From JBFMGD01 sp040751775 (GTDB lineage: Bacteria; Bacillota; Dethiobacteria; DTU022), in NCBI GenBank assembly GCA_040751775.1, contig JBFMGD010000001.1, positions 139,529 through 203,528 of the forward strand: a stretch of 64,000 bases of DNA, written 5' to 3'. Under the pieces are notes generated by a model. That model did no database searches. It was not told where the DNA came from and was given only the letters and a program-made list of their open reading frames with translations. The position numbers and the translations under genes were made by a program. Positions within the stretch are counted from its first letter, which is position 1. Every line of letters begins with the position of its first letter. Below are positions 9,228-17,006 of this stretch, piece by piece.

Positions 9228-9458
9228 TTATTCGGCTGTAAAGGGAAGCAAGGCCATAATGCGGGCCCTCTTAACCGCCTGTGTCAACTGCCGTTGGTGT
9301 CCGGCGCAATTGCCGGAAATTCGGCGGGGCAGTATTTTCCCCCGCTCCGTAATGAAACGCTTCAGCTTTTCGTATTGCTTATAGTCAACCGATTCAACCT
9401 TATCGACACAGAAACTGCATATTTTTTTCTTCGGTTTACGACCCCGATCACGCTTCAA
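9228..9458 (-). CDS. rpsR: 30S ribosomal protein S18
   Basis: Small-subunit protein that pairs with S6 on the platform. It is 76 aa, with the basic N-terminus RGRKPKKK and the conserved core DYKQYEKLKRFITERGKILPRR. It has a CSFC pair and a later Cys (GNCAGHQ), which is the zinc-binding (C+) form of S18. The start is TTG at 9458 with GAGGAGG 8 nt upstream. It is the third gene of the usual rpsF-ssb-rpsR operon. Confidence 0.97.
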   Translation of the reverse strand: MKRDRGRKPKKKICSFCVDKVESVDYKQYEKLKRFITERGKILPRRISGNCAGHQRQLTQAVKRARIMALLPFTAE

Positions 9459-9472
9459 GTAAACGTCCTCCT

Positions 9473-9883
9473 CTAAAAGGGAATGTCATCTTCATTGACG
9501 TGCATTTCATCCCCGGGTAAATCGCCAAGATCATCGGAATCGGATCCCTGGCCGCGAGGCCACTCCAAAAAGCGAACATCGTTGGCCACGACTTCGGCAG
9601 CCTTACGCCGGACCCCTTGGCTGTCTTCATACGAACGGATCTGCAAGCGACCAACTACCGCCACGAGCAAACCCTTCTTGAGGTGACTGGCACAATTCTC
9701 GGCCAGCTTACGCCAGGTAACAATTGGGATAAAGTCGGCCTCTTTTGTTCTGGTGCCGTCCTGACTGACATAGGAGCGATCCACGGCAATGGTAAAAGTG
9801 GCCACTGCTGTCCCATTCCCGGGTGTGTAACGCAGTTCCGGATCCCGGGTCAAACGACCGATCAGTACAACCTGGTTAAGCAC
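9473..9883 (-). CDS. ssb: Single-stranded DNA-binding protein
   Basis: Coats single-stranded DNA in replication and repair. The OB fold begins MLNQVVLIGRLTRDPELRY; a short acidic linker leads to the conserved C-terminal tip DDIPF, which docks partner proteins. GTG at 9883 gives the canonical N-terminus with a Shine-Dalgarno (AGGGGTGG) 5 nt upstream; an in-frame GTG at 9892 would add three residues and sit within it. It lies between rpsF and rpsR, as in Bacillus. Confidence 0.96.
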   Translation of the reverse strand: MLNQVVLIGRLTRDPELRYTPGNGTAVATFTIAVDRSYVSQDGTRTKEADFIPIVTWRKLAENCASHLKKGLLVAVVGRLQIRSYEDSQGVRRKAAEVVANDVRFLEWPRGQGSDSDDLGDLPGDEMHVNEDDIPF

Positions 9884-9898
9884 AACATCCACCCCTTT

Positions 9899-10207
9899 TT
9901 ATTGTTTAACCGGCCTACTGTACTGGTCTTTCCGTACGATCATGTAGCGGATTACTTCGTCATTTACCCGGAAAAAATGTTCTAACTCAGGGATTACTTC
10001 GTGTGGACCGGCATATTGCAGCAGGTAATAATGACCCTCGTGCAACTTGTTAATCTCGTAGGCCAGTTTACGCTTACCCCAGTCTTCAGCAGACTCGACC
10101 TCTCCGCCAAACTTAGTAATCACCGCCTGGAGATTGGTGATCAGCTCTTCTTCCGCTTCAGTTTCCAGGCCGGGCTTTAAAATAATCATTGTTTCATAGT
10201 CAGCCAT
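9899..10207 (-). CDS. rpsF: 30S ribosomal protein S6
   Basis: Small-subunit protein that forms a heterodimer with S18. The sequence MADYETMIILKPGLETEAEEELI and the later VINKLHEGHYYLLQY-type segment (here EINKLHEGHYY) are typical; about 102 aa. I chose ATG at 10207, with GGGAGGTG 7 nt upstream; another ATG two codons earlier is too close to it. It heads the rpsF-ssb-rpsR operon. In B. subtilis this operon is autoregulated by S6:S18 at the leader, and a hairpin is present in this leader. Confidence 0.96.
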   Translation of the reverse strand: MADYETMIILKPGLETEAEEELITNLQAVITKFGGEVESAEDWGKRKLAYEINKLHEGHYYLLQYAGPHEVIPELEHFFRVNDEVIRYMIVRKDQYSRPVKQ

Positions 10208-10236
10208 ATTCATTCACCTCCCTTTGGACTAAGTGG

Positions 10237-10256
10237 CCCCACCTCAATGGGTGGAG
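10237..10256 (-). promoter_or_regulatory. Hairpin in the rpsF leader, candidate S6:S18 site
   Basis: On the minus strand CTCCACC pairs with GGTGGGG around a 6-nt loop, between the promoter and the rpsF Shine-Dalgarno. There is no T-tract. S6:S18 autoregulatory leaders are known for this operon in many bacteria, but I could not confirm the conserved bulge of that motif. Confidence 0.4.
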
Positions 10257-10274
10257 CAGGGACAGGCCTATTAA

Positions 10275-10303
10275 ATAATATCATATATTAACTTACGGAG
10301 CAA
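10275..10303 (-). promoter_or_regulatory. SigA-type promoter of the rpsF operon
   Basis: On the minus strand TTGCTC (10303-10298) and TATTAT (10280-10275) are separated by 17 nt. The predicted transcript has a leader of about 60 nt. Confidence 0.6.
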
Positions 10304-10325
10304 GAAAAGCATTTGCTTCTCCAGC

Positions 10326-11411
10326 CTAAGCGAGTTTTTCACCCGTCGATGAACGTTCTCCCTGGTTTACGGGATCGGCATATTGTGGGCTTTCTTTGAG
10401 CAGCTCGAGCAAACCCTTGATTATTCCCGCTACCGGTACCGCTATCAGCATCCCCAGCACCCCGGCTAATCTGCCGCCCGCCAGAATAGAGACAATAATC
10501 GTCACCGGTCTTAATTTAACGACCCGCCCCAGCAAAAGTGGGGCAAGTAAAACTCCATCCAGTATCTGAATTATCACATATACCGCCAGGATCAGGAGAG
10601 GAGCGGGGGTATGTGAAGCAAAACTAAGCAGTATAGCTGGAACCGCGGCAATGAAGGGGCCGATATACAATATAAAATTAAACAAGCCCGCCAATATTCC
10701 CAACAACAAAGCGTATGGCATACCGATAATATATAACGTTATGCCGGTCACAAGGCCGACCACCGTACACCGAAGCAGTGAACCCCGTATAAAGCTGCCC
10801 ACATTATGGTCAACAATACTGATAATCTTGAAAGCCAGAGAACGATGAGCTACCGGAAACAGTTCGGTCAGCTGTTTACGCACGGCATCAAAGTCATAAA
10901 GCAGGAATAAAACAAGAAACAGGACGAAGAACATATCCACCGCTCCCATGGCCAGGGCAAGGGTTGCATCCACGATGTATTCCAAAGCCTGGTCGAGCCT
11001 CCCGGAAAAGCCCATCAGGTAATCTCTGAACTCCTCTTCCAGGTCCAGGTGCAAGAGCTGTGCCGATACCCATTCGAGGTAACCTTCAATATTAGAGACA
11101 TACAACGGATAATTTGCTGTAATCTCCTCGGCTATTTCAACAAGCTCATAATAAATTATCGGAATTAAGAGGCCGATTGCCAAAAGGCATACGAGTAAGA
11201 AAGCAACAAAAACAACTCCCACAGCCGCACCGTGGGGTATGCGAAATCTTCTTTTTAAATAAAGCAGAAGCGGGTAGCAAGTGTAAACAACCAGTGTGCT
11301 CACAATCAACAGGCTGATTACCCAGGCTATACTTTTGAGCACCCATACCGCACCGGCTATTATAAACAATAGTAAAACGAACCGATAGGCACCGGACCAG
11401 AATTTGTTCAT
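10326..11411 (-). CDS. AI-2E family transporter (PF01594-type permease)
   Basis: Multi-pass membrane protein of the AI-2E exporter/permease family. Members export small molecules or act as Na+/H+ antiporters; the substrate here is unknown. Hydrophobic segments are clear at the N-terminus (two), around residues 40-75, and as a cluster in the C-terminal half. The family core region (GLFNFILYIGPFIAAVPAILL) and PVTIIVSILAGGRLAGVLGMLIAVPV are present. The start is ATG at 11411 (MNKFWSG) with AGGAGA 6 nt upstream; longer in-frame starts lack a ribosome-binding site. It appears monocistronic. Confidence 0.85.
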   Translation of the reverse strand: MNKFWSGAYRFVLLLFIIAGAVWVLKSIAWVISLLIVSTLVVYTCYPLLLYLKRRFRIPHGAAVGVVFVAFLLVCLLAIGLLIPIIYYELVEIAEEITANYPLYVSNIEGYLEWVSAQLLHLDLEEEFRDYLMGFSGRLDQALEYIVDATLALAMGAVDMFFVLFLVLFLLYDFDAVRKQLTELFPVAHRSLAFKIISIVDHNVGSFIRGSLLRCTVVGLVTGITLYIIGMPYALLLGILAGLFNFILYIGPFIAAVPAILLSFASHTPAPLLILAVYVIIQILDGVLLAPLLLGRVVKLRPVTIIVSILAGGRLAGVLGMLIAVPVAGIIKGLLELLKESPQYADPVNQGERSSTGEKLA

Positions 11412-11513
11412 CAGGAATCTCCTAGCTAATTCTATTATTTTATGTGGATATTTAATCTCATCTCCAGTAAACAAAAATAACTTGTGATGCATTTAAGCGC
11501 TTTTTCAAGAGAA

Positions 11514-11613
11514 GGGAAGCCGGTTGCGGCTTCCCCTGGCAACATCTCAATCAAGTCAACCGGCGGGTCATTATTTAAGCGGCTTGTCCCGCCGGGTAAA
11601 TCTAACAAGCCGC
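11514..11613 (-). repeat. Two hairpins downstream of the DUF951 gene
   Basis: Inverted repeats at 11514-11521/11528-11535 (GGGAAGCC/GGCTTCCC) and 11579-11587/11605-11613 (GCGGCTTGT/ACAAGCCGC). Neither has a perfect T-tract; one or both may act as the terminator for the minus-strand gene upstream. Confidence 0.5.
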
Positions 11614-11634
11614 CTAAAAGGAGTTTTGCATCGC

Positions 11635-11841
11635 TTACGCGTCAGGTTTTACCTGTTCCACATCTTCTACAATATGTGTTACCCGACGCTCAAACCGGAG
11701 CCGCGGTATCAATACACTCCGGCCGCATTTCAAACACTTAACCCGAATATCCATACCAATCCGTAAAATACGCCAGAGGTCTGAACCGCATGGATGCCCT
11801 TTTTTCAGCCGTACAACCTGACCAATAATATATTGAGCCAT
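11635..11841 (-). CDS. DUF951 family protein
   Basis: Small basic protein of unknown function (68 aa) found throughout Firmicutes near the origin. It shows the family pattern: GQVVRLKKGHPCG, then a WRILRIGMDIRVKC segment, then CLKCG and SVLIPR. Cysteines at about 18, 36 and 39 could bind zinc or form part of a nucleic-acid-binding fold. The start is ATG at 11841; the Shine-Dalgarno GAGG is 9 nt upstream, and an in-frame GTG at 11847 is less well placed. It lies 25 bp after adk on the same strand and is probably co-transcribed with it. Confidence 0.85.
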   Translation of the reverse strand: MAQYIIGQVVRLKKGHPCGSDLWRILRIGMDIRVKCLKCGRSVLIPRLRFERRVTHIVEDVEQVKPDA

Positions 11842-11866
11842 TCCCACTTACCTCGCAGCTTGCGAA

Positions 11867-12514
11867 TTACAGATGATCCAGCAACCCACAAATCTCATTA
11901 AAAATGTGATCGATTTCCTGATTGCCATCAACGGTTATCAAAATATTCTGTTCCTGAAAATAGCTAATCAACGGTTCAGTCTGTTTTTTATACACAGTTA
12001 ATCTTTCGGTAACGGTAGCCAGCGAGTCGTCTTCTCTTTGATACAACTCTCCACCACACTGATCACAAACGTTGCGCACCTTCGGCGAATTAAACTTAAT
12101 ATGATAGGTAGCTCCACAGTCTCTGCATACCCGTCTTCCGGTTAACCGTGCAATTAACTCTTCTTCCGCTACTGTGATGTGAACAACCCGGTTAACCTTT
12201 CGTTCCATTTCAGCCAGGACGCGGTCCAGGGTGCGGGCTTGCACTACTGTGCGGGGAAAGCCATCCAGGAGAGCACCTTTTGTGCAGTCCGGCTCTAAAA
12301 GGCGTTCTTCAACTATACCCACAACAACTTCATCCGGTACCAGCTGTCCCTGTTCCATGTACCCCTGGGCTTGGCGGCCTAACGGCGATCCGCTCTTTAC
12401 AGCAGCTCGTAAAATATCCCCTGTGGAAATATAGGCCAAGTTGTACTTGTTTACAAGACGCTCCGCCTGGGTTCCTTTACCGGCGCCCGGGGGCCCCAAC
12501 AGAATGATCAGCAT
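11867..12514 (-). CDS. adk: Adenylate kinase with zinc-binding lid
   Basis: Converts ATP and AMP to two ADP. The P-loop GPPGAGKGT is at residues 7-15, followed by the AMP-binding STGDILR and DGFPRT segments. The lid has four cysteines (C130, C133, C150, C153), the structural zinc site typical of Gram-positive enzymes. It is 215 aa, normal length. In most Firmicutes adk sits in the ribosomal-protein spc operon between secY and map; here it stands next to a DUF951 gene near the origin, so it has either moved or is a second copy. Confidence 0.95.
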   Translation of the reverse strand: MLIILLGPPGAGKGTQAERLVNKYNLAYISTGDILRAAVKSGSPLGRQAQGYMEQGQLVPDEVVVGIVEERLLEPDCTKGALLDGFPRTVVQARTLDRVLAEMERKVNRVVHITVAEEELIARLTGRRVCRDCGATYHIKFNSPKVRNVCDQCGGELYQREDDSLATVTERLTVYKKQTEPLISYFQEQNILITVDGNQEIDHIFNEICGLLDHL

Positions 12515-12647
12515 ATCTCTCCCTCACTTTTTTGGAACAATTAAGGGTTTCATAGACATATAGTGTTCTTCTTTATCATCCTAATTCCTGCTTGTAAATA
12601 AAAAACAGATGCGGCACTGAGGTTTCATAATCCATACTAAAGCTTAT

Positions 12648-13280
12648 TTACCACCAGATCCTGCTGTTACAAAATAGTTGCAGACTCCACCGCAAAATAT
12701 TTGAGCCTTCCAAATTAATCAATTCGGCGGGCAACCCAAACAACCAGAGTAACGGCGCAAGCGCTCCTGCTACGATTAAAACTATCACTAAATGGTGTAA
12801 GACCCCGATGATCAACCCGGCCCACCGGCCAAGCGGTTGAATCGGCGAGTCCCCGTTCGGAATTATACTCAATACCAGATTAAAAAAACTGATCCACATA
12901 ACTACGAGGATCACAAAAGAGAGGGCATTAACTACGACATGGGCCATAAAATTGATAAATAGGCTGAGATCGTTCAACACGGCCAAAGCCGAACCCGATA
13001 ACAAAATTTTCGGAATACCCAAATCAGCCGCCATAGCCGGGATTAATGAGCCAGAGGCACTCACAGGCATGGACAACTTGCTGACAATGAGCATATTTAC
13101 ATATTCATCCACATAGAGACTTTGAGTTGCTACGCGCACATCTGCCTTAAAAACCGCGGCAACAACAGCGGTAAGCAGCAGCGCGCCTAAACGGCGAGCA
13201 ACCTTATTCCACCCGGCAATATATCCGGCAGCTCCGCCCCAAATTAACAGGCATATAACGGCTGAATCAAGCCAGAACAT
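12648..13280 (-). CDS. CvpA-like integral membrane protein
   Basis: Predicted membrane protein of 210 aa. The N-terminus (MFWLDSAVICLLIWGGAAGYIAGWNKVARRLGALL) resembles CvpA family proteins, with a Gly-rich first helix and a second helix starting after RR. Further hydrophobic segments lie at about residues 115-140 and 155-180. The Shine-Dalgarno AGGAGA lies just before the ATG. The family is linked to envelope homeostasis, but I assign no function. It is divergent from yyaC, sharing about 100 bp of upstream sequence. Similarity is by pattern only; a search is needed to confirm the family. Confidence 0.6.
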   Translation of the reverse strand: MFWLDSAVICLLIWGGAAGYIAGWNKVARRLGALLLTAVVAAVFKADVRVATQSLYVDEYVNMLIVSKLSMPVSASGSLIPAMAADLGIPKILLSGSALAVLNDLSLFINFMAHVVVNALSFVILVVMWISFFNLVLSIIPNGDSPIQPLGRWAGLIIGVLHHLVIVLIVAGALAPLLWLFGLPAELINLEGSNILRWSLQLFCNSRIWW

Positions 13281-13382
13281 ATCTTCTCCTGAAAATTTCT
13301 ACTTAAGCTCAATCATACATATTTAAATCAGTCTTTTAATATAACTAAAATATACTACTGAATTTACGAAAGGGCATTAGAG

Positions 13383-13970
13383 ATGATCGGAATACAAGCA
13401 AACTCGCGGCGCCTTAATGATCATAGCCTGCCGGTCAGAGTGAACTATAACGAACCGAACGCTGCAGAAAAAATTGCCTCATCGGTTACGGCGCTGATCA
13501 CAGGTTATGAACCAGAATACCGGGAGCTGTTGCGGATGATTTTATGCATCGGTTCAGATCGCTCGACCGGAGATGCCCTTGGTCCCCTGGTTGGCAATCA
13601 CCTAGCCAAGCTGCAACTTCCGAGAACGATTGTTCTGGGCACCCTGGCTGAACCGGTTCATGCCCTTAACCTTGAAACTTACCTCAATCAACTGGAAAAA
13701 GACGGTGGGAGATCACTGATCATCGCTGTGGATGCTTCGCTGGGAAAACTTGGCAGCGTTGGCATCGTTGAAGTGGGAAGAGGCCCTCTCCATCCCGGAG
13801 CAGGCGTCAATAAGAAGTTACCCCCCGTAGGCCATATCTATCTGAGCGGTATTGTAAATTTGGGAGGATTCATGGAACAGATGGTTTTACAAAGCACCCG
13901 CCTATTTCACGTTATGGAGTTGGCCCGGGTGATCAGCAGTGGCCTTCAACGCACCCTTTCAGAGGTATAA
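13383..13970 (+). CDS. yyaC: Spore protein YyaC (GPR-like fold)
   Basis: Putative spore protease of the YyaC family, related to the germination protease GPR and found only in endospore formers. Characteristic segments are CIGSDRSTGDALGPLVG, TLAEPVHALNLE, IIAVDASLG and VGHIYLSGIVNLGGFMEQMVLQ. It is 195 aa, near the usual length. It is the only plus-strand gene in the left arm; it is divergent from the CvpA-like gene and ends at a bidirectional terminator shared with the bactofilin gene. In B. subtilis yyaC is forespore-expressed. I did not find a convincing SigF promoter by eye. Confidence 0.88.
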   Translation: MIGIQANSRRLNDHSLPVRVNYNEPNAAEKIASSVTALITGYEPEYRELLRMILCIGSDRSTGDALGPLVGNHLAKLQLPRTIVLGTLAEPVHALNLETYLNQLEKDGGRSLIIAVDASLGKLGSVGIVEVGRGPLHPGAGVNKKLPPVGHIYLSGIVNLGGFMEQMVLQSTRLFHVMELARVISSGLQRTLSEV

Positions 13971-13973
13971 TAA

Positions 13974-14002
13974 AAACCGGCTCTTTCGAAAGAGGCCGGT
14001 TT
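13974..14002. terminator. Bidirectional terminator between yyaC and bactofilin genes
   Basis: A GC-rich stem (AAACCGG with CCGGTTT, plus CTCTTT/AAAGAG) has T-rich flanks on both sides. It lies between two convergent genes. Confidence 0.85.
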
Positions 14003-14020
14003 ATCGGTTAATCCAGATTA

Positions 14021-14443
14021 TTACTTCGACGCTTCCTTCGCTTCAGATTTCTGGTTGGTCTCGTTCTTCAACACTGATTTTACAACCTGATCTTTACGTT
14101 TCATCTCGATGTTGCCTGAAAACACGGCCCCATCATCTACCAGTAAGCTGTTCGTTTTTACATTGCCGATTACAATACCGCTGCTTCTAATCTCCAGCTT
14201 ACCCTCCGCTTCCATAGTACCTTCAAAGCGACCGGCAACAGCTACATTGCGTGCTTTCAAATCCAGCGCTACTCGTCCGCTTTCACCGATCACAGCATCT
14301 CCCTGGGTGTGAACATCCCCTTCCATCTCTCCATCAATCCGGATTAACCCTTTAGTTCGGATCGAACCCTTGAAGTGGGTATCCTTGCCAATTACCGTAT
14401 TAACCTTATCCGGCGGTGTTTCCAAGTGATCTTTCTTAAACAT
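14021..14443 (-). CDS. Bactofilin family cytoskeletal protein
   Basis: Polymer-forming cytoskeletal protein (DUF583/bactofilin). The core (about residues 18-115) is built of short beta-helical repeats rich in G-x-I/V patterns: TVIGKDTHFKGSI, IRIDGEMEGDV, AVIGESGRVALDL, VAGRFEGTMEAEG. A charged, disordered tail rich in K/E follows. It is 140 aa. The Shine-Dalgarno GAAGGAGG is well placed. It lies 21 bp after a membrane M23 peptidase gene on the same strand. Bactofilin-M23 pairs are recurrent, and in several bacteria the scaffold positions the peptidase; a role in cell shape or sporulation is inferred here. Confidence 0.92.
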   Translation of the reverse strand: MFKKDHLETPPDKVNTVIGKDTHFKGSIRTKGLIRIDGEMEGDVHTQGDAVIGESGRVALDLKARNVAVAGRFEGTMEAEGKLEIRSSGIVIGNVKTNSLLVDDGAVFSGNIEMKRKDQVVKSVLKNETNQKSEAKEASK

Positions 14444-14464
14444 GGCTTTGCCTCCTTCTACTAC

Positions 14465-15379
14465 TTATCGTATGTAATTCATCGGGTTTACCGCTACAGT
14501 GTTAACATGCACCTCGTAATGCAGATGGGTTCCGGTGACATTACCACTCCGCCCCATGTAGCCGATAACCTGGCCCCGCTTCACCCATTGCCCTGTGGAA
14601 ACGGCATAACCGGACAGATGAGCATAATATGTTTCGAAACCGTACCCATGACTGATTGTGATTAGATTCCCCCAACCACCGCGATAACCGGTGGCGGTGA
14701 TCCTGCCGTCCGCAGTCGCATATATCGCGGAGCCGTACGACGCGGCGATATCAATACCGCTGTGAAACTCCATCAGGTTTCGGTTAAAGGGAGAAACACG
14801 CATGCCAAAGCCGGAAGTATAGCGGCCCCAGGCCGGCCAAATAGACGGCGTTGCCGCCAGGCGGCGGACATATTCTTCCACTTCCCCTTTGAGCATCTCA
14901 AGGGAGTCACTTTGTTCCGGCATCAAGTGCTGCAAAACGGCGATGTTTTCCGCAGCGCGATCAAGCACACGTCCTTCACCGGATCGGTTGGCATAGTAAC
15001 GTTCAGCTTCCCCGACCTCAGCTTGAGAAGATGTGTCAAGTTCATCTTCAACTTGGTCCAGATCGATTCCCAGCTTTTCCGCTACCAGCTCGGCTAGATC
15101 TTCAATTTGCACCATCTGCTCAAGAAGCTTCTGGGTCTCATAGGCAAAAGCATTAATCTCTTCCTGTTGAACCTGATTTACCTGCCGTAAGATGCGAGCT
15201 TCATGTGCTTCCTGTGATACAGTGCGATAAACGTAAGCCAGGACACAGAAACCGGCCAGACCAAGGACAAAAATAGCCGCTGTAAGCTGTCCTACCCACA
15301 GAGGCAACCTCAGACTATAAGTTGATTCCTCGGAATGAGGTACTACCATAATCGTAAAGTATCGTTTTCTTTTCCTCAC
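14465..15379 (-). CDS. Membrane-anchored M23 (LytM) peptidase
   Basis: Cell-wall endopeptidase, partner of the neighbouring bactofilin. A basic N-terminus (RKRKRYF) precedes a membrane helix at about residues 30-50. A coiled-coil region (about 55-115) is followed by an acidic linker, then the M23 domain (about 180-304). The zinc ligands are in HSGIDIA and HLHYEV, with the conserved HLSGYAVSTGQWVKRGQVIGYMGRSG core upstream of the second motif. The start is GTG at 15379. It is likely co-transcribed with the bactofilin gene downstream. Confidence 0.9.
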   Translation of the reverse strand: MRKRKRYFTIMVVPHSEESTYSLRLPLWVGQLTAAIFVLGLAGFCVLAYVYRTVSQEAHEARILRQVNQVQQEEINAFAYETQKLLEQMVQIEDLAELVAEKLGIDLDQVEDELDTSSQAEVGEAERYYANRSGEGRVLDRAAENIAVLQHLMPEQSDSLEMLKGEVEEYVRRLAATPSIWPAWGRYTSGFGMRVSPFNRNLMEFHSGIDIAASYGSAIYATADGRITATGYRGGWGNLITISHGYGFETYYAHLSGYAVSTGQWVKRGQVIGYMGRSGNVTGTHLHYEVHVNTVAVNPMNYIR

Positions 15380-15464
15380 TCCAGCTCGCTTCCTTCCTAA
15401 ATAGTCAGGCTAAGACCGTTTACAATACTCCGCACCGACAGGTTCCATCAGGTCAATACCTATT

Positions 15465-15980
15465 TTAGATTAATCCTAAACTGCGCTTTGCTTCGGCTAA
15501 AGCTTGGTTTTCTTCTTCACTGAGTAGGTGGGAAGAAGTGCCTTGCCGCACAGGTTTGCCGTAGCACCGGCTTTCTTCTCGTCCAAATATACTGGTTACT
15601 ACCACTCCGTTTTGGGATCGATCCAGCAACGCCAGTGAAAAACTGAGGTCGCTGCCGGTTTCTTGAAAAGCGTTATACCGTACCAGACCGACTCCGGCAA
15701 GAGAGCTGTTAAGCTGTCTCTCTACTTCACCCAAACGTATCTCAAACTGCTGATTTTTAGCTTGAGAGTGTGAGATTAGGTTGCCGTAATGGTTGAGCAA
15801 CTCCTCCAGATTCAAGCCGTCTTGCTGCATCATCAACATATTGTAACGCTTGCGCAATGACACAGACTTGGTTAAAAAAATAACCGCGGCGATCAAGAAA
15901 ATCGCGCTTACAGTGGCCGTAGCCAATGTTATTTCAACAAAATACAGTTGCACCCACATCGCAATCTGACCCCACCACAT
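15465..15980 (-). CDS. DUF4446 family protein
   Basis: Membrane-anchored protein of unknown function often encoded beside parB in Clostridia. A hydrophobic segment at about residues 18-38 is followed by a short coiled-coil, and the conserved C-terminal part (GLVRYNAFQETGSDLSFSLALLD...NGVVVTSI, ending LSEEENQALAEA). The start is ATG at 15980 with GGTGGAGGT 7 nt upstream; a GTG five codons earlier lies in the Shine-Dalgarno. It lies downstream of parB with a parS/hairpin in between, so it may have its own promoter. Confidence 0.85.
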   Translation of the reverse strand: MWWGQIAMWVQLYFVEITLATATVSAIFLIAAVIFLTKSVSLRKRYNMLMMQQDGLNLEELLNHYGNLISHSQAKNQQFEIRLGEVERQLNSSLAGVGLVRYNAFQETGSDLSFSLALLDRSQNGVVVTSIFGREESRCYGKPVRQGTSSHLLSEEENQALAEAKRSLGLI

Positions 15981-16100
15981 ATTTATGACCTCCACCCAAA
16001 ATCAACCTTTAAGAAAAATTAATATTATTAAATTCGCCTTAAAGATTAGATATCCTTTTTTACCACAAAACATCATTTTAGTTTTTTAGGCAAAAAAAAT

Positions 16101-16116
16101 TGTTTCACGTGAAACA
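16101..16116. other. parS: parS centromere site
   Basis: TGTTTCACGTGAAACA is an exact match to the consensus bacterial parS palindrome bound by ParB. It starts 3 bp past the parB stop. The palindrome extends to 22 bp (AATT on each side) and, in the direction of parB transcription, is followed by a run of T. Confidence 0.97.
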
Positions 16117-16118
16117 AT

Positions 16119-17006
16119 TCAACTAATTCCCTCGGGCAGTAAGAGTGCAACCAGCCTTTCCAGGTCTTCATCTCCATAATAATGAATTTCTAGGAAGCTG
16201 CCTTTGTTGCTGCGGCTTATTCTGACCCTTGTACCCAGGCGGCGCTGCAGCAGAAGGACTACCTCGGCCTTTTGGGGATCAAGGTCATCCGTTTTTGCCT
16301 GTTTCTTCAGGGCTTCCTGTTCCGACTCACGGTTGCTCCTTTCACTGAGTCGTGCGGTTAACTTCTCTGCCTCGCGAGCAGTTAAGCCTTGATCAATAAT
16401 CATATGTGCGATTTCCGTCTGAACGTTCGTATCGGTAATACCCAGAAGCGGTCTGGCCTGGCCTGCCGTCAGTTCACCCTTAATCAGTGCTTCTTTGATT
16501 ATCTCTGGAAGGGACAGTAGTCGCATGGTGTTTGCGATCGCCGAACGGCTTTTCCCGACACGCTTGGCCAGGGTCTCTTGTGTAAAATTTAATTCATCGA
16601 TTAAACGACGATATGCGGCTGCTTCTTCAAGAGGGTTTAAATCTTCCCTTTGAATATTTTCGATAAGGGCTACTTCGAGCATGGTGCTCTGGTTAAATTC
16701 ACGCACTACTGCCGGGATTGTAGTTAACCCGGCAATTTGGGCCGCGCGATAGCGTCGTTCTCCGGCAACCAGGATAAAATCTTGATCTTGCGGTGCTACC
16801 ACGATCGCCTGCACCAGGCCGTGCTCTTTAATTGATTCAGCAAGTTCTTGCAGTTTCTCCGGGTCGAAGTTAACCCGGGGTTGGTATGGATTTACCCTAA
16901 TCCGAGATAAAGATATTTCCCTTAGCTCCGACTCGTTCTCTACGGCTTCTGGAATCAACGCCCCTAACCCTTTGCCCAGCCTTCTTTTTTCTCCAGTCTC
17001 ACTCAT
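16119..17006 (-). CDS. parB: Chromosome partitioning protein ParB (Spo0J)
   Basis: CTP-dependent DNA clamp that loads at parS, organises the origin region and recruits SMC. The N-terminal conserved box RRLGKGLGALIP is a ParA-interaction motif. The CTP-binding region has NPYQPR and the GERRYRAAQ motif. A helix-turn-helix (QETLAKRVGKSRSAIANTMRLL) and a C-terminal dimerisation domain follow. It is 295 aa, normal length. The start overlaps the parA stop by 4 bp. A perfect parS lies directly downstream. Confidence 0.97.
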   Translation of the reverse strand: MSETGEKRRLGKGLGALIPEAVENESELREISLSRIRVNPYQPRVNFDPEKLQELAESIKEHGLVQAIVVAPQDQDFILVAGERRYRAAQIAGLTTIPAVVREFNQSTMLEVALIENIQREDLNPLEEAAAYRRLIDELNFTQETLAKRVGKSRSAIANTMRLLSLPEIIKEALIKGELTAGQARPLLGITDTNVQTEIAHMIIDQGLTAREAEKLTARLSERSNRESEQEALKKQAKTDDLDPQKAEVVLLLQRRLGTRVRISRSNKGSFLEIHYYGDEDLERLVALLLPEGIS

